The notes under the pieces: generated by a model | Databases searched by the model: none | Told to the model about the DNA's origin: nothing | What the model saw: only the letters and a program-made list of their open reading frames with translations | Position numbers and translations under genes: made by a program | Assembly: GCF_014212055.1 (NCBI RefSeq) | Contig: NZ_JACJVO010000046.1 | Coordinates: forward strand, 1 to 64,000 | Origin: Cohnella zeiphila | GTDB lineage: Bacteria > Bacillota > Bacilli > Paenibacillales > Paenibacillaceae | Direction of reading: 5' to 3' | DNA length: 64,000 bases | Part shown: piece by piece, positions 1-9,135 of the stretch | Position numbering within the stretch: position 1 is the first letter of the stretch | Layout of the letters: each line of letters opens with the position of its first letter

Positions 1-135
1 GCGAACCGGAAAACCTCCCTTTATTTCCACCTTTACCGCCTTAGAGCGGCAAAACCGAACAATTATAGGGAGGATTTCCCGCTTATCGCGTCGTTTGAGG
101 CTTGATCGGCTATTTAAAGGGAGAATTTCCCGCTC
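1..135. repeat. Partial four-unit intergenic mirror element (motif family B)
   Basis: Three copies of a roughly 21-bp motif with core CGGGAAAT-Y-CTCCCTWTAA are visible: one forward copy near 5-25 (slightly diverged) and two reverse copies ending near 82 and 133, about 51 bp apart. The spacing and orientation match the last three units of the forward-forward-reverse-reverse elements at 3547, 20667 and 60825, although the motif sequence is different. The first forward unit would lie to the left of the window. No gene is apparent here. Confidence 0.55.
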
Positions 136-178
136 GGAACCGGAAATGCTTGTTCCTTGCGCGCAATACCGTCCTAAG

Positions 179-658
179 TCAGTAGCCCATTTCCCGCAAA
201 AGGCGGGACAGCGTGCGCAGCCGCTCCCCGATCAGCTCTCCGTCGTCGTTCAGCGCCTGGCTGAAAAGCTTCACGTCTTCGTCTATCTTGTCGTTGTCCG
301 TGCAAACGGCAACCGTCATCGCATCGCCCTGCAGGCCGATCCGGTCGATGGCCGGCTGCTCGGGATCGTAGAGCTTCGGATAGCGGTACGCCTCGCGGAA
401 GTGCTCCAGGCTTCTCGCTACCAGAATGGCCAGATCGAGAACGCGATGCAGCGGAAGCTCCTCCGACTGCCTCGACCATTTCTCTCCCGTGTAGCGCCAC
501 ACTTTGGCGGAAATATCGACTTTTCCCCGGTCGTTCCATTGGGCCAATCCGAGCGAAAGACCTTTGGCATCGGAATGGTTCGCGTACCTTCCGTCCACGC
601 TCTCGTAATTTTCCGCCACAATGACGGGCTTGTGCTTCAGCGTCGTCGGTATTTTCAT
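179..658 (-). CDS. Conserved hypothetical protein, DUF6530-like
   Basis: This 159-residue soluble protein has no signal peptide or membrane segment. Its opening (MKIPTTLKHKPVIV) and the stretches around KGLSLGLAQW and DRIGLQGDAM recall a small family of uncharacterised Bacillota proteins annotated as DUF6530; this is recognition from memory, not a search. The ATG at 658 is preceded by AGAGGAGG at a slightly long spacing of 13 bases. A sigma-A-like promoter lies at 718-747. The gene stands alone, and its function is unknown. Confidence 0.75.
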   Translation of the reverse strand: MKIPTTLKHKPVIVAENYESVDGRYANHSDAKGLSLGLAQWNDRGKVDISAKVWRYTGEKWSRQSEELPLHRVLDLAILVARSLEHFREAYRYPKLYDPEQPAIDRIGLQGDAMTVAVCTDNDKIDEDVKLFSQALNDDGELIGERLRTLSRLLREMGY

Positions 659-717
659 GATCGGCCGCCGGCCTCCTCTTACTCGTTTACTGATTCACTA
701 AATAAAATACGCTACTA

Positions 718-747
718 ATCATAGCCTGCCCCGCAGTAACGAGTCAA
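718..747 (-). promoter_or_regulatory. Sigma-A-like promoter of the DUF6530-like gene
   Basis: On the minus strand TTGACT (742-747) and TATGAT (718-723) are separated by 18 bases, and the start codon follows 59 bases downstream. Confidence 0.5.
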
Positions 748-899
748 TCGAACGATCCGACCGCTTCGCGCAGGGACGCCTTCGTTCGCTCTCTCTCCTC
801 CCGTTTCGACATCGGTTTCCCTCTATTTTACAGACGAAGCGGCGTTTCGGAGTTATAATAATAGCAATACGATTTGGCAGCACCGCCAGGAGGTCCGGA

Positions 900-3434
900 A
901 TGCCCACTAAGCAAGCCTCATCTTCCCTATCGACCATCCCCGCCTCCTATTCCGCCCGCTGTCTCGAACTGCTGAAGCGGGAAGCGCGCCGTCCCTTGCT
1001 CGCGATTGTCGCCCCGCCCGGTTATGGCAAGACGATGCTGCTCGAAGCCTGGAAAGAAGTTCTCGAACCCGGCTGCACGGTCGGCTGGCTGTCGCTGGAA
1101 CCGGAGGACAACGACATTCGCCGGTGGTTCAAACGGTTGCTCGGAGCGATGCCGTTCCTGGGGGAGGAATGGGCATCCGAGCTTCCCGAGCCGCCGGCTT
1201 CCCTGCCGCCGGGACTGCTGGACAAGCTCGCGGCGGCGCTTCGGGAGCGGAATGAAGAGATTCGCTGGATCTTCGACCGTTACGAGGCCATCCGGGAGCC
1301 GGCCATCCACGACAGTATCGCTTATTTGATCGAGCGCGCGGGCGCGAACGTGCGCTATTGCATCGCAAGCAGGGAGAGCCTGCCGTTCTCCGACCGGCTA
1401 CTCCGTCTCTCCCCCGGTCCGTTCACCGTCTCCTTGGATCATCTGAAGCTGAACCTGGCCGAGATCCGGCAGGGGGTTCGAGGCCGCACCGGCTCGCAGC
1501 TCCAAGCGGACGATTGGCAATCCCTGCATCAGCTTACGGACGGTTGGCCGCTGGCGGTGGAGCGATTCGCCTCCCTGATGGACGGAATCCGGGCCGAGCC
1601 GATGAACGAATCGGCGGCGCTTGCGGCGCTCCCCTCCGAGGTTCGCGGCGTGCTTCTGAACAACGTTTTTTTGCGGCATCCGGAAGAGCTTCAGCGTCTG
1701 ATGCTGCTTACGTCGGTTCCCGACTTTTTCGACGCGGAGCTGGCGCGGCGGCTGACCGGAGACGCTTCCTGCCATCTCGGCCTCGAACGGCTCTTGCAGA
1801 CGAATCTGTTCCTGCACCGAAGCAACGACGGCAGGTACCGGTATCATCCGCTGTTCGCCTTTTTCCTGCGCGAGCGGCTGAAGGAAGAAGACAAAAGCGC
1901 CCCCTTGACGATGCACGAACGAATCAGCCGCTGGGCCCAGGAGGAGCATTTGCTGGTCGACGCGATACAGCACGCGCTGCTGATCCCGGACTACGAGCGG
2001 GCAGCGGAACTGCTGCTGGGCGATATCGCCGCGACCCTGTCGCATTCGCGCTCGACGCTGATTCGTCTGATGGAACAATTTCCCGCTTCCGAGATGAGCG
2101 GCCGGCCGTCGCTGGCCATGTTCTATGCTTGGCTGCTGGTCGCCGTTCATCGCATCTCGGCGTCGGAGACGGTGCTGGACCTCGCGGAAGCAGGCATGAC
2201 GGAGGAAGATTACGCCTTCGCTCCGACCGGAGAGGATCTGCGCGGCTATATCGCGACCATTCGTTCCCGCATTTTGCTGCTTCGCCGGGAAACGGAAAGG
2301 GGCCTGCAACTGATGCATGAAGCGGCGGCGCGCTTGAACGGTCCGGGCTATCTCTATAACCATTCCAACACTCTCGAACCGTACGGAAGCTCTTTGCTCA
2401 AAAGCAATGTCGGCTATTGGGGAGCGATCGACCAATCCATCGCCATCTACGGGTATGCCGAACCGCTGTGGAACGGCGTCAACCAAGGCTACGGCATTAT
2501 CCAGACGATTCTCGGAGAGTGCTACTACGAGAGGAACCGGCTGGGCGAAGCGGAGAAATCGCTGCTGGGCGGCAGGCGCATCGGTCTCGATCTGATGGAT
2601 CCCGGCATCATCATGCCGTCTTCCCTGCTGCTCATCCAATTGAGATGCGCATACGGAGAGCACCAGGCCGCGCAGGTTCTGCTGGACGAGACCCGGAAGC
2701 TGCTGGAGAAGAACGCGGAGGAAGAAGGGACGGCCGTTCTGGACGCCTGTCAGGCGCGCCTTCAGATGAGGACGGGACAGCTCCCCCTGGCGAAAAAATG
2801 GCTGCGGAACCAGAAGCTCGACCCGGAAGGCGTTCTGGACCTCCGCTGCATGTTCGAGTACCTGACGCTGCTTCGCGCTTTCGTTATACTGGGCCAGCCC
2901 AGGCAAGGGATCGCGTTCGGGGAGCGGCTGCTGCAATTCGCCGAATCCTGGTATTTGCACTATTACATCGCGGAAATCCAGCTGCTCCTGTCCGTGCTTT
3001 ACGATGGGAACGGCAGGGGAAATACGGCGCTTCGCAAGCTCGAAACCGCCCTCGGCATCGGCGCCAAGGAAGGTTACTTTCAGCTTTTTCTCGACGAATG
3101 GGACACCGCGGCTTCGCTCTTCGCCAAGTTCGAGAGGCTGGCAAGGACGAGGAGATCCTTATCGCCGGACATTCAAGCTTTCTACGGCCAATTGCTGGAG
3201 CTGCGCAGCGAGCAGGAGCTGTTCGTGGATAAGGACCGCTTCGCCCGGAAGAAGCTGACCGGCAAGGAATACAAAGTGCTGCAGCAGATCGTGGCCGGCC
3301 GTTCCAACGCCGCCATTGCGGACGAGCTGTCGATTCGGCTGGAAACGGTCAAAACCCACTGCAAGAACATCTACCGCAAGCTCGGACTCAAAAGCCGCAA
3401 GGCCGTCCAGCGGCACTACGGGGCGGAAGGCTGA
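900..3434 (+). CDS. MalT-like LuxR-family transcriptional regulator (STAND ATPase)
   Basis: This is an 844-residue regulator of the large ATP-binding LuxR (LAL/MalT) class. The Walker A motif APPGYGKT is at residues 38-45, followed by an NTPase region to about residue 330, a helical repeat (TPR/MalT sensor-like) region to about 780, and a C-terminal LuxR helix-turn-helix with the signature LTGKEYKVLQQIVAGRS ... IRLETVKTHCKNIYRKL. Length agrees with MalT (about 900). The ATG at 900 has AGGAGGT 6 bases upstream. Family members bind an inducer and ATP, oligomerise and activate promoters carrying direct repeats. Such repeats occur at 9717-9787, upstream of the nearby tail-collar/SLH operon, so that operon is a plausible target (inference). 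An intergenic mirror element follows the gene. Confidence 0.9.
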   Translation: MPTKQASSSLSTIPASYSARCLELLKREARRPLLAIVAPPGYGKTMLLEAWKEVLEPGCTVGWLSLEPEDNDIRRWFKRLLGAMPFLGEEWASELPEPPASLPPGLLDKLAAALRERNEEIRWIFDRYEAIREPAIHDSIAYLIERAGANVRYCIASRESLPFSDRLLRLSPGPFTVSLDHLKLNLAEIRQGVRGRTGSQLQADDWQSLHQLTDGWPLAVERFASLMDGIRAEPMNESAALAALPSEVRGVLLNNVFLRHPEELQRLMLLTSVPDFFDAELARRLTGDASCHLGLERLLQTNLFLHRSNDGRYRYHPLFAFFLRERLKEEDKSAPLTMHERISRWAQEEHLLVDAIQHALLIPDYERAAELLLGDIAATLSHSRSTLIRLMEQFPASEMSGRPSLAMFYAWLLVAVHRISASETVLDLAEAGMTEEDYAFAPTGEDLRGYIATIRSRILLLRRETERGLQLMHEAAARLNGPGYLYNHSNTLEPYGSSLLKSNVGYWGAIDQSIAIYGYAEPLWNGVNQGYGIIQTILGECYYERNRLGEAEKSLLGGRRIGLDLMDPGIIMPSSLLLIQLRCAYGEHQAAQVLLDETRKLLEKNAEEEGTAVLDACQARLQMRTGQLPLAKKWLRNQKLDPEGVLDLRCMFEYLTLLRAFVILGQPRQGIAFGERLLQFAESWYLHYYIAEIQLLLSVLYDGNGRGNTALRKLETALGIGAKEGYFQLFLDEWDTAASLFAKFERLARTRRSLSPDIQAFYGQLLELRSEQELFVDKDRFARKKLTGKEYKVLQQIVAGRSNAAIADELSIRLETVKTHCKNIYRKLGLKSRKAVQRHYGAEG

Positions 3435-3546
3435 GCGGCTGCTCCGTGCCTTTGTATGCGGGAACCGGGAGGCGTAAGACAGGCCGGGAAACCGGCGTTC
3501 GTTTGCCTTTTCGGATGCAGCGCCCAAGGTCCGACCTAGCGATAAC

Positions 3547-3730
3547 CTAACGAATCCAAGCGACGTTATTTCGATGAAAACAACGCTTTGCGAAACGTAA
3601 CGAACCCAGTGAACCTTATTCGGCAGACAGGCTCCGTTTTCCGGACCGCAAGGGGCAAATAAGATCGCCGTGATTCGTTAAAATGCAAATCGGCCTCTCC
3701 GGAGTCGAATAAGAACGTAAAGTTTCGTTA
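3547..3730. repeat. Four-unit mirror element, motif family A, copy 1
   Basis: Four copies of TAACGAA-N11-TTATT lie here: two forward, starting at 3548 and 3598, and two reverse, ending at 3680 and 3730. The pitch is exactly 50 bp within each pair and the total span is 183 bp, the same geometry as the copy at 60828-61010 despite extensive sequence divergence between motifs. The remainder of the 410-bp gap between the LuxR gene and the terminator at 3794 shows no open frame or other recognisable feature. Confidence 0.8.
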
Positions 3731-3793
3731 CCGGCTGCTGCGTTTCGAGCCCCTCTTCCTGCACCCTTATTTTGGCCTAGCCCCTTTCTCGCG

Positions 3794-3831
3794 AAAAAAG
3801 GACCGCCCGCGAAATGCCGCGGGCAGTCCTT
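3794..3831 (-). terminator. Intrinsic terminator of the SLH/InlB-repeat gene
   Basis: A 14-bp stem with one mismatch (AAGGAC-GCCCGCG against its complement) with a short loop is followed on the minus strand by a T6 run. It lies 14 bases past the stop codon at 3845. Confidence 0.85.
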
Positions 3832-3844
3832 CCCAAGGTGCGGT

Positions 3845-6800
3845 TCAATCCGAATAAACTTCCGTTCCGTTATCCCCGCGCTTGACCGTATGCGCCACTG
3901 TCGCTTCCTCGATCTCGTCGTATGCCCAATGGCTCGGCGGAACGTCCGACCAGGTTTGCTTCGAGACGCCGGTTAAAGGTCCCCTGCCCTCCAGTCGGTT
4001 GAACAGAGCGACCGCTTCCGCGCGGGTCAGCACCCGATCGGGACGGAACGCTCCGCTGCCGTCTCCGGTCAGATACCCCGCTTCGGCCGCCGCGGCGATG
4101 CCGGCTTCCTGCCGATGACCCTGGGTGTCGGTAAAAGAGGAGGTTTGGCCGTCGGTCGGGAGTTTTTTCCACCTGACGACGATCGCCGCCATGTCCGCCC
4201 GGCTCACGCCGGCATCGGGATGGAACAAGCCGTTCGCATCCCCCGTCATCAGGCCCGCTCTGCTTACCGCCGCGACCGCCTCCGCCGCCCAATAGCCGGG
4301 CTTGATGTCGGCGAAGCGGCGGTTCGGTTCGGCTTCCGCCGTCTCTTCCATCCGAAGGAATCGATCCAGCATCGCGGCCACTTCGGCCCGAGTCAACGGA
4401 GCGTCGGGCCGGAACGTGCCGTCCGAGAAACCCTTCATGTAAGGCAGATGCCGCTGCTCCGGCAGCTTCACGATCGCGAACGTGTCGGAGCTCTCCAGAG
4501 GGCTCTCCGCTTCGACGCCCACGGGTTGACCGTCGTCATCGTACTTGATTTTCCCGGCTAACAGTTCGCCCCCGCCGTCTTCATGCTCGACGTAAACGGA
4601 CAAGGAGGAAAGGAAGGCGGAACGCTCGGCCTCGTCGGACGGCAAGCCGCTCTCCTGCAGCGGGAACAGCAGCCAGGCCGGCAGGGCATCCGCGCCGGTC
4701 CCGATGGCCGTCGGGCTTCCGATCCACTGCGCGCTTTGTTCGCCCGCCGCCTCTTTCAGCGCCTCCGACTCGGCGGCACGGCTGATAAAGTTTTGTTGCC
4801 GGTCGGCCTCGAGTACGGGCGCCAGCGCGATGCGAAGCTCGTTCCCCTGCCAAGCGGCCAGCGCCGCTCGGGAGAAGGAAAGCGTCGCATTCGCGGCATC
4901 GATCTCCACAGACACCGCTTGACTCAAGCGATCCAGAACTTCCTTCGCGAAGCGGACCAACACTCGGTCCGCCGGATCGCCGGGCAGCTCGCCGACGATG
5001 ACCCGAACCGTATCTTTGCCGTTCGTTCGCGCCAGCTCGACAATGGAATCGGCGGTTTGAAGATCCAGGTCGACCTCATCCGTCCTGGTGCCGTCCGCTT
5101 CGACGATTCGGGCAATGGGCGCCTGTTCTCGCAGGGAGGAGTCCGTCCCGGCTTCCACGATCGCCCAGCGTATGGACGGAATCGGGCTGCTTATCGGTCC
5201 GGCCGGCTCTGTCGGCGTTTCAGACCATTGCGCATACAATGTCGCGTTGCCGGTAACCGTCACGGTTGCGCCGGCCGCGTAGCTCGTCCCGCTCCCGTCC
5301 GCTTCCGTATTCCACCCGGCAAACGTATAGCCGGTCTTCGCCAGCATCCCGGCATCTTTCACCGTCGCGGTCGCACCGGACAGATAGGCGCCGCTATCTG
5401 TCGGTGCGCTGCCTTCCGTCGCTCCGTTGCCGTCATACGTTATCGTGTACGTCGGCAGCGTCGTCCACTGCGCATACAGCACGACGTCCGCCGAACCGAT
5501 CTGCAGCTCAGAGCCGACCATATAACTTGTGCCGCTGCCATCCGCTGAGGCGTTCCATCCGGCGAACGAGTAGCCGGTCTTCGCCAGCGTCCCGGCATCT
5601 TTCACCGTCGCGGTCGCACCGGACAGATAGGCGACGCTATCTGTCGGCGCGCTGCCTTTCGTCGCTCCGTTGCCGTCATACGTTATCGTGTACGTCGGCA
5701 GCGTCGTCCACTGCGCATACAGCACGACGTCCGCCGAACCGATCGCCAGCGCGGAGCCGGTCGCATAGCTTGAGCCGCTGCCGTCCGCGACCGTATTCCA
5801 GCCCGCGAATGCATAGCCCGGCTTCGTTAACGTCCCGGCGTCCTCTACGGTCGCCGAATCGCCCGCGAGATAATCGTTGTTGTCCGTCGGCGCGCTGCCG
5901 CTCGCGGCCCCGTTGCCGTCATACGTTATCGTGTACGTCGGCAACGCCGTCCACTGCGCATACAGCATCACGCTTGCATAGCCGATCGGCAGAGCGGAGC
6001 CGTCTGTATAGGCTAGCCCGCTGCCGTCCGCTTTGGTGTTCCAGCCTGCGAACGAGTAGCCTCTCCAGGCCAGCGTCCCTGCACCTTGTACCGTCGCGGA
6101 ATCCCCCGGATAGTACACGCCGCTGTCCGTCGGCGCACTGCCGCCCATCGCTCCGTTGCCGTTGTACTTCACCGTATACCTCAGCAGCGCCGTCCACTTC
6201 GCGTACAATACCACGTTCGCCGAGCCGATCGTCAGCCCGGAGCCTTCCGAATAAGTTTGCCCGCTGCCATCCGCTTCGGTGTTCCAGCCCACGAACGAGT
6301 ACCCTCTCCAGGCCAGCGTCCCGGCCCCTTTTACCGTCGCCGTCGCGCCTGACAAATACGCGCCGCTGTCCGTCGGCACCGTGCCGCTCAAGGCCCCGTT
6401 GCCGTTATACGTTACCGTATACGTCGGCAGCGCCGTCCACTGCGCGTACAGCGTCACGCTCGCCGAACCGATCGTCAGCGGCGCCCCCGCCGCATAGCTC
6501 GTTCCGCCTCCGCTCGCCGCGGTGTTCCAGCCCGCGAACGCGTAACCGGCCCTGACCAGCGTCCCGGCGTCCTTCACAATCGCCGTCGCGCCTGACAAAT
6601 ACGCGCCGCTGTCCGTCGGCACCGTGCCGCTCAAGGCCCCGTTGCCGTTATACGTTACCGTATATGTCGGCAGCGCCGTCCACTGCGCGTACAGGGTCAC
6701 GTTCGCCGAGCCGATCGTCAGCGGCGCCCCCGCCGCATAGCTCGTTCCGCCTCCGCCCGCCGCGGTGTTCCAGCCCGCGAACGCATAACCGGCCCTGACC

Positions 6801-8029
6801 AGCGTCCCGGCCCCTTTCACCGTCGCCGTCGCGCCCGACAGGTACGCGCCGCCATCCGTCGGCGCCGTGCCGCCCGTGGCCCCGTTGCCGTTATACGTTA
6901 CCGTATATGTCGGCAGCGCCGTCCACTGCGCGTACAGCGTCACGTTCGCCGAACCGATCGTCAGCGGCGCCCCCGCCGCATAGCTCGTTCCGCCTCCGCC
7001 CGCCGCGGTGTTCCAACCCGCGAACGCGTAACCGGCCCTGACCAGCGTCCCGGCGTCCTTCACCGTCGCCGTCGCGCCCGACAAATACGCGCCGCTGTCC
7101 GTCGGCACCGTGCCGCCCGTGGCCCCATTGCCGTTATACGTCACCGTATACGTCGGAATCGCCGTCCATTGCGCGAACAGCGTCACGTTGCCGTTGACGG
7201 TCATGGTTGCGCCCGGCGAGTAGCCCGTCCCGCTTCCGTTCGCCGCCGTGTTCCATCCCGCGAACGTGTAGCCGGTCTTCGTCAGCGAGCCGGCGCTCTG
7301 TACCGTTGCCGTATCGCCCGCCGAATAATCGTTATTGTCCGTCGGCAAGCTGCCGCCCGTACTGCCGTTGGCATTATAGGTGACGAAGTAGGCGCTTTTC
7401 ACATTCGCGACGGTGATATTGTCGAAGTTCAAATTGGAAGGCGCGATTCCGCTCGCGTATTGCCATACGATAACAATCGTAACGACGTTTTTATAATCAT
7501 AGCGAGCCCCCGAATTGAGCAGCGCCGAGAGTTGAAGCGTGCCGGTCGACAGGGTTATCGTCGACTTTCCGCTGCTATAGTTGCTAAACGAATCAATCGG
7601 GTTGCCGCTTTTGTCAAACAATTGGATATTCAAGAAGCTCAGAACTTGCCCGGCGCTGCTGTCAACCGCGCTGATTCCCAAATCCTTGAACGTAAATCCC
7701 CGGTTGACATACGTGTTCTCCGCTTTAATCACAAGGTTCCCCAGATCACCCGCGTTTTGCTGATCGGCCGACCATATTTTCGTCCCGCTCCCGTCATGCT
7801 CGAAGCCGCTGCTGATCAGAAACTTGTCGCCGACCGTCTTGTATCCGCCGGCGTCCGGTCCGAAAGCCCCGCCGAAATCGTACGTGCCGTCCGCCGTTCC
7901 CGTCGTTGCCGCCAAAGCTCCGGACGACATGGCCGGCAAACCGATCGCAACCGCCAGCAGCAGCAGGAACGCCGTTCGGATCCACAAGCCTCCTATCTTC
8001 TCTCTCGGCTTCTCTCCCGCTTGCTTCAT
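3845..8029 (-). CDS. Secreted SLH-anchored surface protein with nine InlB B-type repeats
   Basis: This is a 1394-residue secreted protein. The start is placed at 8029, where AGAGGAG lies 8 bases upstream and a signal peptide follows (hydrophobic core about 19-34, cleavage near ALA-AT at 40). Order of parts: an N-terminal beta-rich domain of unknown family (about 42-210); nine tandem repeats of about 80 residues (about 214-937), each opening YTVTYNGNGA and containing GYxFAGWNT and LYAQWT, typical of the Listeria-Bacteroides (InlB B/Flg_new) repeat; a linker domain (about 950-1190); and three SLH motifs at the C terminus (FSDGTFRPDAPLTRAE, LMTGDANGLFHPDAGVSRAD, YLTGDGSGAFRPDRVLTRAE). SLH domains bind pyruvylated wall polymers, so the protein should be surface-anchored. 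It is the last gene after the tail-collar trio, 42 bp downstream. The ligand is unknown. Confidence 0.9.
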   Translation of the reverse strand: MKQAGEKPREKIGGLWIRTAFLLLLAVAIGLPAMSSGALAATTGTADGTYDFGGAFGPDAGGYKTVGDKFLISSGFEHDGSGTKIWSADQQNAGDLGNLVIKAENTYVNRGFTFKDLGISAVDSSAGQVLSFLNIQLFDKSGNPIDSFSNYSSGKSTITLSTGTLQLSALLNSGARYDYKNVVTIVIVWQYASGIAPSNLNFDNITVANVKSAYFVTYNANGSTGGSLPTDNNDYSAGDTATVQSAGSLTKTGYTFAGWNTAANGSGTGYSPGATMTVNGNVTLFAQWTAIPTYTVTYNGNGATGGTVPTDSGAYLSGATATVKDAGTLVRAGYAFAGWNTAAGGGGTSYAAGAPLTIGSANVTLYAQWTALPTYTVTYNGNGATGGTAPTDGGAYLSGATATVKGAGTLVRAGYAFAGWNTAAGGGGTSYAAGAPLTIGSANVTLYAQWTALPTYTVTYNGNGALSGTVPTDSGAYLSGATAIVKDAGTLVRAGYAFAGWNTAASGGGTSYAAGAPLTIGSASVTLYAQWTALPTYTVTYNGNGALSGTVPTDSGAYLSGATATVKGAGTLAWRGYSFVGWNTEADGSGQTYSEGSGLTIGSANVVLYAKWTALLRYTVKYNGNGAMGGSAPTDSGVYYPGDSATVQGAGTLAWRGYSFAGWNTKADGSGLAYTDGSALPIGYASVMLYAQWTALPTYTITYDGNGAASGSAPTDNNDYLAGDSATVEDAGTLTKPGYAFAGWNTVADGSGSSYATGSALAIGSADVVLYAQWTTLPTYTITYDGNGATKGSAPTDSVAYLSGATATVKDAGTLAKTGYSFAGWNASADGSGTSYMVGSELQIGSADVVLYAQWTTLPTYTITYDGNGATEGSAPTDSGAYLSGATATVKDAGMLAKTGYTFAGWNTEADGSGTSYAAGATVTVTGNATLYAQWSETPTEPAGPISSPIPSIRWAIVEAGTDSSLREQAPIARIVEADGTRTDEVDLDLQTADSIVELARTNGKDTVRVIVGELPGDPADRVLVRFAKEVLDRLSQAVSVEIDAANATLSFSRAALAAWQGNELRIALAPVLEADRQQNFISRAAESEALKEAAGEQSAQWIGSPTAIGTGADALPAWLLFPLQESGLPSDEAERSAFLSSLSVYVEHEDGGGELLAGKIKYDDDGQPVGVEAESPLESSDTFAIVKLPEQRHLPYMKGFSDGTFRPDAPLTRAEVAAMLDRFLRMEETAEAEPNRRFADIKPGYWAAEAVAAVSRAGLMTGDANGLFHPDAGVSRADMAAIVVRWKKLPTDGQTSSFTDTQGHRQEAGIAAAAEAGYLTGDGSGAFRPDRVLTRAEAVALFNRLEGRGPLTGVSKQTWSDVPPSHWAYDEIEEATVAHTVKRGDNGTEVYSD
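5219..7390 (-). repeat. Nine in-frame tandem repeats of about 240 bp (InlB B-type)
   Basis: The repeat block inside the SLH protein gene consists of nine units. Units 2 to 5 are almost identical at the DNA level (6390-7150), while units 1 and 6 to 9 are more diverged. This suggests recent unit duplication or gene conversion within the array and copy number likely to vary between strains. Confidence 0.85.
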
Positions 8030-8071
8030 TCGAATCTCTCCTCTTGAAAATGCCAATCTCCCCGCCTGCGC

Positions 8072-8608
8072 TCAGGCCGGGGTCGGAACGTCGCCTTCCA
8101 GACAGATCATGAAATTCATTGCCACATACGGCTGCATGTTGTTGTGGGGCTGATTGCCCCCGGCCGTCGCAATCGCCTCCGGCGACATTCCGACGTTGGG
8201 AACGCCTCCGTACAGCAGCGGCTGCTCAGGCGGTCTGCCGACGGCGGCTCCTTCCGCCCAGAAGCCGTTCGTCGGATCGGTCCAGTCCCCGATCTCGCTC
8301 ACGGCCATGGCCGTATGGCCGTGGGAAGGGATCTCCGCGATCTGCAGCGCGACCGTCGCTTCTCCGACCGCCTGTCCCGCCTGGCGGGGGGTTAGACCTT
8401 CGCCGCTTCCCGCCCCCATCGGCGCCTGCGCCGTCAAGTCGGGCAGCGCAAATTCCGTTTTACCGTCACCGCCGTAGGTGTTGCCGATTACGGCGAACAG
8501 CTTCGGGCAATCGTCGACGTTCAGCAGCTGGCCGTTGCATGGCGCCCACCCGTTCGGCACGGTCGAACCTCCGAACGCCCTGATTTCCCCGATAAAAGCA
8601 TTGGCCAT
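8072..8608 (-). CDS. Tail-collar domain protein (MdpB-like), copy 3 of 3
   Basis: This 178-residue protein carries an N-terminal phage tail collar domain (PF07484 type): IGEIRAFGG ... GWAPCNGQLL ... NTYGGDGKTEFALPDLT. The C terminus has the conserved pattern GGNQPHNNMQPYVAMNFMIC seen in microcystin-dependent (MdpB-like) proteins. It has no signal peptide. It is the third of three paralogs, 16 bp downstream of the second, in an apparent operon ending in the SLH protein. Family members are usually labelled phage tail proteins, but no other phage gene is near. The role is unknown; a surface or secreted role is inferred from context only. Confidence 0.85.
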   Translation of the reverse strand: MANAFIGEIRAFGGSTVPNGWAPCNGQLLNVDDCPKLFAVIGNTYGGDGKTEFALPDLTAQAPMGAGSGEGLTPRQAGQAVGEATVALQIAEIPSHGHTAMAVSEIGDWTDPTNGFWAEGAAVGRPPEQPLLYGGVPNVGMSPEAIATAGGNQPHNNMQPYVAMNFMICLEGDVPTPA

Positions 8609-8624
8609 CGCTTAGCCCCCCTCG

Positions 8625-9116
8625 TCATTCCGGATAATTTCCGGTTGTCGCCATGCAATAAACGAGCGCCAGATAAGGCTGCATGTTCTCATGAGCCTGG
8701 CCGCCGCCCGCCTGGCTGATCGCTCCCGGATTCATCGGCGTCAATAACATGGCCTCGGCATACGGGCTGTACGCCTGCGCCCAAGCCGCATTCGCCGGAT
8801 CGGCCGTTGTCGCCGGATCGGAGGAAGCCGATGCCTGGTGCGTATGCGCAGGCATTTCATTCACCAGCAGCGTATGAGACGCTTCCCCGCCGGAAGTTCC
8901 GGGCGTGAAGGCCATTCCGGCATGGATCGGAACCCTCCCCCGCAAATCCGGGAGGGCGAATGTCGTGTGGCCGTCTCCTCCATAGGCGCTGCCGATCACG
9001 AAGAAAAGCGCCCGGTTGTCGAGAATTTGGAGCACTTGCCCTTCGCAAGGCGTCCATCCGGACGGGATGCGCACGTAGGGAAACAGGCGAACCTCGCCTA
9101 AATACGGGGTACTCAT
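8625..9116 (-). CDS. Tail-collar domain protein (MdpB-like), copy 2 of 3
   Basis: This 163-residue paralog opens MSTPYLGEVRLF and carries the collar-domain hallmarks GWTPCEGQ, AYGGDGHTTFALPDLRGRVP and the C-terminal GGGQAHENMQPYLALVYC. The start at 9116 is chosen because AAGGAGGA lies 6 to 7 bases upstream; an upstream in-frame ATG at 9152 would overlap the preceding gene and lacks a site. Downstream spacing to copy 3 is 16 bp. No membrane segment or signal peptide is visible. Confidence 0.85.
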   Translation of the reverse strand: MSTPYLGEVRLFPYVRIPSGWTPCEGQVLQILDNRALFFVIGSAYGGDGHTTFALPDLRGRVPIHAGMAFTPGTSGGEASHTLLVNEMPAHTHQASASSDPATTADPANAAWAQAYSPYAEAMLLTPMNPGAISQAGGGQAHENMQPYLALVYCMATTGNYPE

Positions 9117-9135
9117 CGAATTCCTCCTTGTCCGG

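Noticed and set aside
719..937. 72-residue minus-strand frame before the LuxR gene
   Set aside because: It overlaps the start of the LuxR gene antisense and contains the promoter of the DUF6530-like gene.
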